From positions 62,001 to 126,000 of the forward strand of contig WBMV01008320.1 of assembly GCA_013396655.1 (NCBI GenBank): a stretch of 64,000 bases of DNA. Direction: 5' to 3'. Positions 21,951 to 35,047 of this stretch are shown piece after piece (position 1 is the first letter of the stretch; each line of letters starts with the position of its first letter). The notes under the pieces are model-generated. The model made no database searches and had not been told where the DNA came from. It saw only the letters and a program-made list of their open reading frames with translations. Source of the stretch: Campylorhamphus procurvoides. Lineage: Eukaryota > Chordata > Aves > Passeriformes > Dendrocolaptidae. A program made the position numbers and the translations under genes.

Positions 21951-23639
21951 ACTGAAGGTAAACTTACTTGAAAGATCTGTGTAAAGTGTTAGAAATTTTT
22001 CATTTTTGGTTGTGTTTCAGCCATACTTGAAAAAGACCAATTTTCTGATAAATATTAGAACAGATAAACATAATACCTGTAATAAAAGTAACTATGCTTT
22101 AAAAAAAAAAAGGAAATTATTTTTTCTACTTATCTATTGTCTTATACATAGAATACACATACCTATACAGGGATGTGCAAAACAATACACACTTGCATTT
22201 CTTAACCCTCAAGCATCCTTGTAATTCGTATGCTAGTTATTTCATGTTACTAAAATACCAAATAATTGATTGTCTGCCAACAATATACAAAATTAACATA
22301 CTTTGAAAAATAAATTCAGATTATTCTTATCATGTCTGCAAACAAGTATGTGAATTTAAGTTCTGGTAACTGGCATTTATATATAACTTCTACATAAAAT
22401 ATGACATGTATAAATAATACTTAAAGCTAGGAGTTCATTTACGTACACTTAAAAATAAAAATCAGGGCTCATTAAGCATTAAAGAAGAGATCAGAAATGT
22501 AAATGAACCATTCAAATGTAGCTGTATTGGACAACCTTTTAAAATGAATATATTCATTCATAACATTGAGAAGAAAATCTTTATTCTTGTGTGTTATAAT
22601 GAGAATAAATTTCATGCTTCAGATGAACAATTGAAGATCAGATGACCAGTATAAACAAAAGCATTGCATCGCATCATTCCTAAATCATGTACTTAAAATA
22701 CTTAAATATTCTTTATAGTTGAGATCTGTGGGGAACATGTTTGTTGGTGATTCTGCCAACTCATTTTGAGACCAGGGTTTTAAAAGAAAGGAGAATACTA
22801 AGCACCTTTAATTCCTAAAGCGCTACAGGAAATATCAGTCTTCTTGCTTGTATCTCAGAAAGCCTGTCAGGGCTCTTTTTATTGTTTTTCCCAGTGTGGT
22901 AATGTTTCAATTGCTCTGGATCTCCATTGCAGGACAAGAGGGTCTGGCCAAGTTTGTCAGGGCCATTCTTTAACCTGTTGAATAACTCTTTCTGTTTGTT
23001 CTGCTTTCATATTGTGTTCTCTCTTGCTTTCAGTACTTTGTGGTCTTCTGAAATCAATGTAGTCAACAATTAGAAAAAATTGTGTTATAGGAAAAATATT
23101 TTTCAATGCATGTTTAAATACTTGAGTTGTTTTTTGATGTTGTTTTTTTGTCTAGTATAAGTGCTGGATTTGTTTGTTTGCTATGTTTTCTGTCACTTTC
23201 ATGTCAAATTTCCTTTCTTTCCCGTCTTTTAATAGCATCCTTCTGTATTTACTCAATCTAGCATAAATTTTATTTTTTTTTATTGTTATTCTGTTCTTTT
23301 GCATTACACTGAAGATGAGGGTACTGGAGAAAATTTCATGGGAAGAGGTCAAGTGTGGTCTGGAAAGAAGAGGCATTTCTAATTTATTGAAAGTCTTACT
23401 GTTTTCAACTATGGAAGTGGAATAAAACTGAAGACTGGTGTTCTTGCTCACATTTTGCTAATCCTGAAGTTTGAGGAAAATAAAATTACTTACTATGTCG
23501 ATCTTAAGACATTTTTTTAGCAAAAACTTAACAGGCTGAAATTCTTCGTTATTGTCCAGGAAAGCTGATACATTTGACCATGTGTTGACTTTATCTCAGT
23601 CATATCAACTATGCTTCAACTTTTTTTTTTCTCTTGCAC

Positions 23640-23763
23640 TTTTTTGTTCCCCTTGGTGCTGTGATCATTTCCTTGGGGAGCCTGTTCCAGCACCCAGCCA
23701 CCCTCTGGGTGAAGAACCTTTTCGTAATATCCAACCTAAACCTCCCTGACACAGCTTCATGAC
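23640..23763 (-). mobile_element. CR1 LINE fragment, antisense
   Basis: The plus strand reads GAGCCTGTTCCAGCACCCAG, then CCACCCTCTGGGTGAAGAAC and TATCCAACCTAAACCTCCC. This is the reverse complement of the CR1 3' region. It is a truncated, non-coding copy. Confidence 0.85.
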
Positions 23764-23776
23764 AAGTTTAGGTTGG
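23731..23776. repeat. Inverted repeat at a CR1 edge
   Basis: CCAACCTAAAC (23731-23741) and its exact reverse complement GTTTAGGTTGG (23766-23776) are separated by 24 bases. A diverged further copy, TTTAGATTGGACTAGACTC, starts at 23801. This may be two abutting CR1-derived pieces in opposite orientation. Confidence 0.7.
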
Positions 23777-25653
23777 ATTAAACTAACTCAGATCTAGAGG
23801 TTTAGATTGGACTAGACTCACTCAGATCAGCCTGTGCATCATTCCTGATACTGGTTGGCAGGTGGAGCTGCTGGTTTAGCATGAGTGCTAAGCCCATGAA
23901 CGGAGAGACTATGGCCACTTTCCTTGGACCCTGCTTAGAAGTTGTATAGAATTTGTGGCACATACTGCCTTGCTCTCCTACACTTCTGGTTATGGGAACA
24001 TAGGGCCAATATAAATACTTAGAGTCAGGGTAGGTCCTATGCTGTATGTTTACACCCTCTTGGAACTGACAGTAATATGAAGACATGGGAGTGCAAGATT
24101 CAGCTAGTCAGCTAGATACCCAGCAAAAAACCTTAGGTTTATGTGCTATATTTTTTTCTCTTTCCCTTCAGTAGTCAAATATTCCTTATAGAAGAAGGAT
24201 TCTGGGTCATACTTTAATTTTCAGACATGCAAGCTGTATAAGAAGATAGATGTAGAAAGGGATTTTAAGACAGTGTGTATCTTCCTTCTTCAGACATGTG
24301 TTGTAGCTTATTTGATTTCTTTTTTTCTTTTTTATTTATAATAAAATCGACTTGCTTGTTTTTTCTTATCTGTGATTTGTAGATCGGTCTCCAAGTTTCA
24401 GAGGATGAATTTTCCCCTGATTGATTTGGAGAATAGTTAATCAAGCATGTTTAAATAGCAATTTGAAGAATAAAATCTATGTGCTTTATTGGCTTAAGAG
24501 TAAACAGAGGCTGTGTGCCTCTTAGAGAAAGCTGGGCAGTTGTTGTTGTTAACCCCCGACCATTTTGTTGGAAGGAACTTACCTTTCTCAGTGCTAAGTT
24601 CTTCAAGGCAGGAATCTGGCTCCCCAGCTTGTTCCCAGAACCTTTATACCCTTCTGGTAGAACAAGATTGACTGCAGCTTACCTTTCTTGAAAGGATGTG
24701 TGGGCTGACAAACATCAGTATGTAAAGAAAACAAAAGATGTTACCTGAGTGTTGTGTGTGTGTTGTGTTTATTTTCTTGTGGTGTTTGTTGTTTTTCTTT
24801 CCTATAACATGTGACTGCTTGGATTATAAAAATTAATGTTGGTTTATACTGAAGCTTATAGGAGGTCTTCCAACATTATTGAAGCTGACGATCCATTACA
24901 GATACCATTTCTTGCACGTGATTTTTAGTTAGGGGAGTTAAGTGTTGATGAAAATGTAAAAGCTATAAATAAACTCAGTCTTTTTAGTTGCTTCATCTCT
25001 TTTTGTCTGTTTCTTTAGTTGTTACAGATGCTTTCACGTAGATGTGACTTTGTTTTCTGATAGAAAAATCAAGTGAAAAGCGTACATCGCACCTTCTTCC
25101 AGAAAACTTCTATGTTCAATGTATCGCAAGAAATCAAAAAAAAAGGGATATGATCATCTTTCTGGTCACCATGCTTTAGTGATTTATGTCAATACTTACC
25201 TAATTTCTCGTTTTGTGGAAGTTCACTAGAGACTACGGTGAAGGTTACCAATGGTAGGGATAATTTAGTTTTATAGTACAATGTCCACTTTTCAAAAGTG
25301 GGTACCTCAAAAATTTTTCCTTAATGTTATCCTTTGGCAAAATCTTGAGATGGTATTTTTATTTTGAAGTGTGCTCTAGAAACTTAAGGGTTTGCAAGTT
25401 TTTGTGGGTTGAGTTTGTTTGCTGGTTAACAATCATGGACTGAAATGTGGGTGCTAATGCCACTTAGGCTGAAAATATCATAGAGGTGAGGTACAAGAAC
25501 CTAAGATCCAAGATGAAGATGCAATTATTAAATAAGTGTCATGTATTTATATTACATTTTCTCATGGTAGTAATGATAACATTCTCAATATTTGGGAATT
25601 AAGTTTTCCTGCACTTAATATTTCTGTTTTTTTCTTTTTCCTCTTCCTTACAG

Positions 25654-25688
25654 TAAATATAGCCCTCGCCCTAGCAGCAAATGATTCG
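25654..25688 (+). CDS. NUBPL: NUBPL exon 3 (35-nt exon)
   Basis: A very small coding exon. Acceptor TTCCTTACAG is followed by TA, which completes a Val codon with the G of exon 2, then NIALALAANDS to donor GTAGGT. The sequence matches the human VNLALALAANDS helix that directly follows the Walker A loop and packs against the nucleotide. Phase is 1 in and 0 out. At 35 nt it is easy for gene finders to miss; skipping it would shift the frame. Confidence 0.95.
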
Positions 25689-28600
25689 GTAGGTGAACAT
25701 CTAATTATCAGCCTTACTGTGGAATGTGTGTCAAAGGGTTATTGCTGAGGGCAGTCACATACATTAAATGTATTTACACTGACAGTTAATTTCTTTATTT
25801 GTTTTTGCTGGACTTTCGAGTTTCTCATAATTTGTTTATGTTAGTACCATTAATAACTTAGTAGATCTCATCCTGTATCCTGGTTTGGCTGTGTCCTTTC
25901 CCTTGTGTGTCACTGAGTTCAACTGCAATTCTGCAAGAATGTGTAGATGTAGTAGAGGATGCTTATGCAGATTGAAGACACTTAATAAATAATTAAATTC
26001 TCTTACTTCAGAACACTGACCTGGAAAAAATGAGTCAGTGCTGGATAGTGTCCAAACGATTTTTTTATAGCTCAAAAGATTTACTTTTTCTGAAGAAATT
26101 ATTGTGTAAAAATACGCTATATATATAAACAGTTAAGGAAAAAAAAAAGAGCTATGTATCTTCCCTAAAGCTTGGAAATACATTTTTTTAGGTGACAAAA
26201 TATCATTCCTGAGTTTGGTATTGCTCAAACTGCTACCTGGACTATAAATAGACAGTGGCAACCACTCAGGTGTAAAAACCACAGGTGTTCATTATGTCCA
26301 CCTGCTGCTGTAGACTGGGAGTAGTTCATTGTGCACATTTATTGCCACAGAGGTAAACTCAAAAGCAAGCCTCATTTCACAGGTACAAGTGTGTATAGTG
26401 TAGGATTTGGACTCATAAAATATTAAATACCAAGTATGCTCCACTACCTTAGTCAGGAAGATGTAGCATCTTGTAAAAGAAAACAACAGGTAGAAGGAGT
26501 GAGGCTTTATATGCAATCTGCACAATTTCTCTAGGAATTCTGTAAAAGATTAAAAAAGTGCTATAAACTCAGTCACACTTAATAAGAAGAGAGTGTTTAA
26601 AGCTGTTATGTGAAATATGTACTGTTTGTGATGGCATCTGATCTTGTTATTTCACAGTTTTAATTCTGTGTTTTAAATAGGCTGTTGGAGTAATTTCATT
26701 TCAGAGAAATCTGTCATCTTGAAAAGCAAAACTGCTTGAATGGTTCCTTCTAATTAACTTTAAAACATGGCATTTGCTGTAATACTTTTGCAAAACAAAT
26801 GTGGGCCTGCAGTGTGATCTGTTGTGGAGTGGTCATTGAGTAGTTCCATGGAAACCATGGCAACTGGTTGCACATAACTTTCTGTACCAGCTTACATGTT
26901 TTTAAGATCGTGTCTGATACTTAAAGCATCTCTTAGTAATTCTGAGATATGTAAATTTGGGGATTATGCCCTTTCTTAGGGCACATAATCATGTGATACA
27001 TAATTTCTGTAGCCCATTAAAACACTCATAAAATGCACAAGGAAGAGAGACCATAGTCTACAATGATTGTAGAGGTTGCTGCTGGAGTTGTTTGGCAAAT
27101 CAGAGACTGAGAAGTAATTTTCAATGAAATTGAGCCAAGAAAGTTAAGTAAACATAGAATGTGCTTGTAATTTCTGGTGTTATGATTATGTGTGAAGTTG
27201 GAGGCCAGCATCTAGTGGATGTTAATCAATGAAAGGCAGCTGAAATTGATGAAACAGCTGTGACTTGCATGAACTGATGGTCACAAGTTAGCAAGCTGCT
27301 ACCTTGGTGAAATTGTGCATTGAGGTAGTTAGAAAATATGAAATTAAGGTGGGTTGACCACTTAAAACCTCAGAATTTCTCTTGTTTGTTCATACATTAA
27401 TATAAATATTTTTGTGGGAGGTTTTTTTTGTGATAATGATGCATCATGTTTGTGTGTAAACTTTGTCCTTGAAATCACTGGTGCGCTCATTTGTGTATTT
27501 ACATTGATTTCAGTTCACTAATTTTGTGAGTCAAGCTTTTGAAATGAGGATTTCTGGGCCCTTGTTCCAGGCTGGGATTGTTCAGTGCTCTGAATTGTAG
27601 AGATCATTGCAGTGACCAGTTTTGTTACGGTGAACGAAGTAAATAAAGAGGTTGTTTTCTAGAGTCCATTGGTGCCTCCTGCTCAAGTTTAAAGAGAATT
27701 TCTTTGTTCTCAGATACACAGCAATGGATGCCTTCATTTTACTACTAATTATGCATCACTTCCCCATGGTTTTTCTTACCTTCATTGCTATTATAAGTTT
27801 GTTTCTTTCAGAGGAAGCAGTAATGATTCTCTTAGTAAATAAGAGCTTCAGGAACCCACTGTAGCTCATTACCACCCTCACGACACAGGTTTATAGAAAC
27901 TGATCTTGAACTTGATGTACTGCTTAAAGAAGGAAAGAAAGGACTTGTGAAGGAAGATTAGGTCACCATGACAATAAAGGTTTGTGACTCCTTCATTTGA
28001 CACGGTCTGTGTTACAAGTTCTGTGTTTGTAACTCAAGTGTTCTTTTTATAGGATATCATAGGTCACAGACTATTGAGAACAAGTGTTTTATGGTGAGGG
28101 AGATCTGTGGAAGATGCTTTCAGAAGGGAGTGGATTAGAGTAGATTCTTGCTGCTTTCAGTAACAGTGACATCTTGTTGTTTGATAGTGTCATAAACTGG
28201 AAGATTAACAGTTAAAGCCTAGGGTTTTTTTTGCCTTCTTGATAAAAGAAAGCACCATTTAGTCTTCTTTTAAAAGGCTACTTTCCATAGTTAAAAAAAT
28301 AAAAAAGCAAAACACCACCACTGTTTTTACAATTTTTTTTTAAAATTAGAATTCAATTATAGTTACTGCTTGAAATACTAAGGCATGAACAGAGCCTTGG
28401 ATATTGTCCTGGTTGTGCGCTGTTGTTGGCAGAGCTGGGATTAGAATGCAGGAGTTCAAAGTTTTATATGCTGGTGCTCAGCCTGTTTGGTATGTTTTTA
28501 CCTAATGGTTACAGAGTAAATAATTCAACACAGGATTTAATTTACATACCTAGATACCATGTCCAAGACAGAGTAGGTTTTTTTGGAGGTAGATTTTTTA

Positions 28601-29370
28601 TTTTTTCTTGTTTGGTTTTAGTTTTTGATTCAAAGCCAGGGAAAACAAGCAGGACAGCCTCTTCTCCCTTCCTGGAATATTAGTTTTTGGTACCCTGGGT
28701 TACCTGTTGTAGATGGATTAGTTAAGAAATGTATAAGCTTTTCGGCTTGTACCAAGGGCTAGAAATCTATACAATGTTCTTTTTGTGTTAAGAAATAACT
28801 TAAAGTCTTACCCTTGTGTCCTATTTTTAATTGGTCGCTTAGTTTGACAGCTGATTCTTTTCATTCTTTTGATGTACCAGCAGTCAATTGTGCTCCCCTA
28901 GGAGTCCTTGGGAAGAATTTTTGGGTTTTGTGCCAGGACAATTCATATTCAGACTAGAATGACTATTTATGAAAGCTGCCTGGCCAGAGACGATTTATTA
29001 TAGTAGAAACAAGTTGAATTAATAGATGGCAGCAATAATAGGGTAGAGATTGCTTGTTTATGAACAGAGTATTTTAGTGAGCAAACACCAGCTGTGCATG
29101 ACTAAGGATGGCACAAATCCAGTTGGGAGGCTGCATGCTTGTGCTGTCACTATGAGGCAAGCTCCCTACTCAAATTTTCTTTGACTTGCCGTTTCATTCC
29201 AGGAAGATTTACACTTATCATTATAGGATGAAATGGGTTTTTTGTGTTGTGAAAGACAGAGGAGCAAGAAGTAAAACCACGTGGAACAAGTTAGCATGTG
29301 AGCATAAGCCAGTGGCTTCTGCCTGCGGTAGCGGGTACGTGTGGTTAAAGGCAGCAGTTCTCACTGCTCC

Positions 29371-29630
29371 GTCCGAGCTCTGCGCCCGGGGATCAGCGGG
29401 TCACTAATGAGCGGAGCAGGACCGAGGTGTGTAGGGGGTGCCGGGCCGTGTTCCCGCGGGATGCCGGCGGGGGGCGCTGCAGCATCCCCGCACACGGGAC
29501 GGGACGGGACGGGACGGGACGGGACGGGACGGGACGGGACGGGACGGGACCGCAGCATCCTCGCAGCATCCCCGCACACGGGGCAGGGAGGGCGTTCGCG
29601 TGCTCTTATAGCGAGTCACAGCACACAAAC
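29371..29630. other. Isolated GC- and CpG-rich patch in intron 3
   Basis: A 260-base GC-rich patch with many CpGs in an otherwise AT-rich intron. It surrounds the GGGAC array. A 20-base sequence starting GCAGCATCCCCGC occurs twice exactly, at 29479-29498 and 29563-29582, on the two sides of the array. It could be an expanded GC minisatellite, a small orphan CpG island, or both. Confidence 0.7.
29496..29550. repeat. Perfect GGGAC pentamer array (11 units)
   Basis: Eleven uninterrupted GGGAC units. Each has a GGG run with a two-base spacer, so the plus strand and the NUBPL pre-mRNA fit the G3 quadruplex pattern. Open frames reading the repeat (TGRDG or RPVPS) are artefacts. Perfect arrays like this usually vary in length between individuals. 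Confidence 0.97.
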
Positions 29631-32600
29631 GACACCACTAGGGGCTGGGACTCCGGCTGAATTCACTGTTGTGATAATAAAATCAATTTTAATGTCTTTA
29701 AAACGTGTTTGTAATAAAACACACATTTTGAAAGTACTCAAAAGCTACCCAGCTTACTGTCTTTACATTTCAGCTACCCTCCGGTCTGCCTTATTTGGCT
29801 CCTGTAACTAAACAGTGTCCACATGGTAATACTTGACTGCTGCATTCTCAATGTATACACGTTTCTTACTAGTAGGGAAAAAATAGTGAAATTAAAAATA
29901 TTCTTAAACATAGACCTCTTCAAATATTTTATTTAAATCAGATAACTGGATGCTTAATTTGAAGAAAATTTCCCGTATTTTTGTTATAAAATGTTGCCTG
30001 TAGAACTAAATGCCTGCATCCTTAGTCTTCAAGTCATTGAAAACCTGGTGTGGCTATCAGAGAGACTGATGAAGGTAGAGCATGTTTATAATAGTTTGAC
30101 ATGCTGTGATAGTGGAGAGGCATCTTGTAGAGATGGGGTAATGTGGGGGATTCTGTTTTGGTAATTCCTTTTTCAGTGGTGCTGTATTTTTTTTAATTAT
30201 TATTTTATTGGGATACATAATGTGTAAGAAGGCCAGACAAGGCTTAATTACTGGTATCTGTTGAGAACTGAGTAGGAGCTAATGCAGACTGTTATGGAAA
30301 AAAGTGCCAGAGAAGTTCTGTGGCTGGCAGAAAGGTGGAACAACTCCGTATGAAGGAAAAGAACATTTAAACCAGTAGCAGACTGAGCGTTTAAAGCAGA
30401 CTTGTGTTTCTAGGATAGAGTGTGAGGGAACTGCAGTGCTACATTTTTGGCTTTAATCCAATTTACAGCTGGGCACTTAAATAGTGTGCAGCTGAAAGAG
30501 TTAGAGAATTAGGGATTAAAAGATGGCTATTCATTGTGTCAGTATGTCAAACGAGGAATCCATAGCCTATCCTGATTTTAAGTTCCCTTTTGCCCTATGT
30601 GTTGCTGCTTGCAGTTTGGGATTAACTCTAAGTCTATAATGATATTAAAAGGGTAAATTGAGAGTCCTGGTGGTGGATTAAGAGCACCAGCTTTAAAATA
30701 ACTGGCACCTTCACTTAGCAAAGCTGAGATCTCTGTCTTTGGAATGGACTGCAGCTGCTGAATGTTGGGAGCACTTCTAGTGTAGGAAATCCTTGATCAT
30801 ACAGAATGATGATAGCTCATTAACCTGTGCCTGTATCCCTCCCAGGCTGAACACCAGGGAATTCTGGTGGGCTGCAGTGTTTGCTTCAAAGTAAAATACC
30901 GTCCACTAGCATCCAGCGGGAATACATATGCCCTACCCACTATGGAAAAAACTCCCAGAAAATATGAGCAAAAACAAAATTAATGCTGTCAAAGAGTCTC
31001 TGGATGCTTAGCAGGCTATCTTGATTAACATCTATTTATGGCAGCTTTTTGTGAACTCCTTTTAATACCACCCCCCCCTTCTTTGTTTCTGTTGGTATGA
31101 AGTCTTTTATCTACTTTTATCTACTATCACCATATTCTGCTCTGCCCATGGAATTATGTGTAGATGAGTCCTCTGTGATATGTGAATAGAACTAGTTGCA
31201 TTTGGTTGAAAATTTGTTACTGTAAAATGTAATTTATTTCATAGTTAATACTCCCTGAAAGACAAAAAAGAAAAGCTCCATAAAGAAAGTATAGGGAGAA
31301 ACTAAACAGTTCTTAAGTGTCTGCTCAAATAGCTAAGAGGAGGAAAGATATGGATCATTTTGTCATTAGCATGGACTTATGCCATCTGAACAAGGATTGT
31401 GTACAGTAAAACTTACCTGCCTAAGAGAACAAACATAATTGCAATTGGATACTATCTAATCTGCATAAGGAAAACCAAGGTAGGCAGAATTTACTAGGTT
31501 TTTTTACAAGACGTCTCTCTGCCATAACTTTTTCTAAAATGGCCTTCAACAACTTTATTTTTCCCCCCAAAATAATTATAACTAAGTTCAAAATACAGCT
31601 GTCTTCCAAATCTCGATTGCCTTGATCGTAAGGTGGCAGCCATGTTCAAGGGCTAAACTGAGCTTTGATAATGTTGATAATCTTGCCAGAGAAAGTAAAG
31701 GAAAGGATCTGTTTAGTGGGGTTATCTATACCTGCACAAAGTGAAGCTATAGAATTGTCATCTCTCAGGGATATGTGCAAGAATATCTTCTTTATCTATT
31801 GATGTAGCATTTGATTTTCTTGTAAGTATGGGATCTGTACCTGATGACTATGAAAACTTGTTTTCTAGTGTAGGTGAGAGAAGTTTTTAAATTGCAATGA
31901 AAACTTCTCTGTACTGAGTTAAGAGCTGCAGTGATTATATAACTTAGAGGACCTTATGCTGAATGTTTGTTAGAAATCTTTAGAAAGATCTAATGGGCAA
32001 ATGAATATCTTGTTGAGAAGATTAATGGTAGTGAAGTAGAAAGAATTATGTAGACAGTGATATAAAAGGAGAAGATTACTATAGCTGTTTACCACAGTCC
32101 TTTATTCTGTAAATTTTTTTGTGGTCTTGAGCTCACCAGTGATCAGATGAGACCGTGGCAGCCAGTACCAGTACTAGTACTGCAGAAAGAGCAGACCCTA
32201 GCTGTAGTTAGCCTGTGCTGGAGAGTATTTATCCAGAGAGGGGGAAAAATCTTAAAAGCGCTAGTAAGATGGTAAATGTGCACATTTGTGAGTTTTTGAG
32301 TATAGTTTTTGCTAACAAGAGAGTACTTTTGTGGTTTTTTGTGCCGACAATTCAATTTTTTTGTTCTCTGCCTGATGGAATTTTGATAAGGATCTTACTC
32401 TATATGAAGAGCTCAGTAATTCTGCATGTGTTGGTTTGTATATTTTTTCTTGAAGTAACTTCCAGTTATTTGGAATTACATGATTAAATCATATGGAATG
32501 GTTACATAGTCAGTTGTATCTTGAGAATTTAAGCTGTTCAGAACTTGCAGTAAGGCAACAAAAAAATATATAGGTCCCTTGAAAGTATTTTCCAAGTGTA

Positions 32601-34977
32601 GTAAACTTGAAGATTGATTCAAACTTTCTTCCACAGCTGGGCAGGTGGAAGAAAAAAGGACAAGTTAACTTGAGAACAACTGTTTGGAACATGATTATTG
32701 CTATGTCATCTGGAGAGGTGGAGTGCTCTTTGTGCTATTTGTTTAATAGCACAGGCTAGAAACATGCTTATAAGGAGAAAATGCAGCTGTAAGAAGATGG
32801 TGGAATTACATTTCCTGAATCCTTTTCCTGCAGAATGGCAAGGGTGGCTGTAGCCATGGTGTGTGCTGCGCTCTGGAAAACACTTAGAAGCAAGGGGACT
32901 TCTGTGTTCTTAGATGTGCTTTAAGTACTCATTTCTGTTTGTGTAACTAGCATTACTTAAGAAAAGATGTGTATGCATATGAAATTGCATACAGAGGGCA
33001 TAAGAAGAATCTTAGAGCCTTTTTTTCCTCCTGTTTTTATTTTGAGTTGCCTTCTTGGTCCTGCTTGTAATCACCTGAAATCTGTTCCTTTTGCCCAGAT
33101 GTTCTTTTTTGCCTTGTCTGATGTTATGCCTGTTTTTTTAGAATTTGTTTTAATACAGCAATGCTTTGAAAGATGTGCTGTTTTATATGAGATGTGGGTT
33201 ATATGGGGGAATTTATTAAAAATTAATTTAATTTTTTAATTATTGTAACTCATACGTCTGGGTAACATTTCACGCAACATGAGAAGTATCTGGTGTTGGT
33301 AATTTTGATGAACAGTTTCGTGTGGTAGCATCCAGGTGTGTGCATACTATTTCTTCTCTTGGGGATTTAAAATATTTTAAATGCTGGAAGAGATGATCTG
33401 GACTGTGCTGTGCCTGTCTTAAAAGATCCCTTGGTAACTGCCATAATGTATTTCCAAGATAGTTAAACCTTGAATAAAGGATTATTATTGGTATTTTAGG
33501 GATGCTTAGTACTGCAAAAGTGGGGGATAGTTGGGAGAAGAAAAACTCAAACTTGTAGCTTATTGGGCCAATGCTTTCTGTATAAACTGCTACTTATAGG
33601 TAGAAAGGATTCTCCTTGCCTAACATGTTGAATTGCTTGGTGAAGAAAAAAACCCCTGCCTCAGGCTGTTTTTAGTGAGATTCTGCCAGTGATTTAAAGA
33701 TTTGCCAGAAGACCTTTCTCCTATAATCCTGTAAAAAGCATGATGCTTACAGGAACACTTCTGCTTTCATAAACATTAGACGTAGAAACTCAAGAATCTG
33801 TTAATTTTTTTTTTTTTGAAGGCAGCAGTTTTATTGAACCATATCAATGGACACAAACAGTGCATCTTGGAAACAGTCACTTTTCTTACTTCTGAGAAAG
33901 TGTGTAAATTTTTTTGAGAAACTATCAGGTTTATTGTATTTGCTTGAAACTAAGATCAGCTTTGTAATTTAGAATATTAGCTGAATTTGTAAAGTCCTTC
34001 TGGGTAACTGAAGGATGTTTTTCTCCAGTGTGCATGTATTTATTCTTCATTCCAGGAAATTTTGTACACTTGTAGATGCATTCCTGCTGACTCCTAGGAA
34101 TAAGTAGCCAGTACTGGTGAAGACCTGATTATGTCCAGGAAGTCATAAGATGAGTCTAATTGATTTAAATCATCTTAAATATTCAGTCTCTTTAGGCTGA
34201 AAATTAAACTAGTGAGTTGTGAGATCACTGTAGTCAGTCAGTGCATAGTCACAATCCTTGTTGTCGGGAGGGGAGCTTTCAGAAAATCGAGGGGAAGTAT
34301 GTCAGTTAGGTTTAAAACAGTATGTAGGTTTTTCAGTAAATATTTACTTTCATTTGGGAAGGAATTAGGTGGCACAACCCGTAGATAATGTTTTGATGGG
34401 TTCGATTAGCTGCTGACACAGATAAAGGGACTGAGTCATGAATCTTTCTAGTCTGGTGAAATAATGCATTTTGTACAAGAACAAAGGAGCTTTAATACTC
34501 TGTTGTTGATGTCTTTGAAGTGTAACATTAAAAATGGGTCTTTTCAATGTTTATGAAATTGCAGGTCTCATACAGTAGGCAAAAAATAGAATAATTTGAT
34601 AGATAACTCCGAACTTTTTTCTAATAGTTTTCACAAGACATTATAAAGAAAAAATATTTTAAAAAAAGTAAATTAAATAATCCATATACTTTGCTGTGTT
34701 TAATAAAAATTGTATTTAATAAGTAAACTCAAATTTGATTGATTTTTGTAGTAAAAACTTATTTTTCAAAGTACATAGTAGATCAAATATGTTAATGCAA
34801 TTTTTTACTTAGTTGTAAAATATAAGATGTATTTGTCTTATAGGTAAATATAACACTTCAAATTATTGAGCTGTTACGGGTGTCTTCAGGATTCAGTATC
34901 AACAGCTTTAAAAAAGAGAAGGATAAAAGAAAGCAACCTCTACAGAAGAAAAATGCTCAGAAACTGAAATTGCTACA

Positions 34978-35047
34978 TATAGGTTAATGGTTGGACTTGA
35001 TGATCTTGGAGGTCTTTTCCAACCTAAACGATTTTATGATTCTATGA
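34978..35047 (+). mobile_element. CR1 LINE 3' tail
   Basis: The hallmark CR1 terminus: TGGTTGGACTTGATGATCTT, GGAGGTCTTTTCCAACCTAA, and the ATTCTATGATG-type 3' end repeat. Only about 70 bases remain. Confidence 0.9.

Larger units (their letters stand above)
21604..25653 (+). other. NUBPL: NUBPL intron 2
   Basis: A 4-kb AT-rich intron with donor GTAAGA and a pyrimidine-rich acceptor ending TTACAG. It holds a plus-strand CR1 fragment near its start and a minus-strand CR1 fragment near 23.7 kb. Open frames inside are short and unrecognised. Confidence 0.85.

Noticed and set aside
29341..29811. Plus-strand frame of 156 codons with a repeated TGRDG motif
   Set aside because: The repeat is the GGGAC microsatellite read in frame; similar frames occur on both strands.
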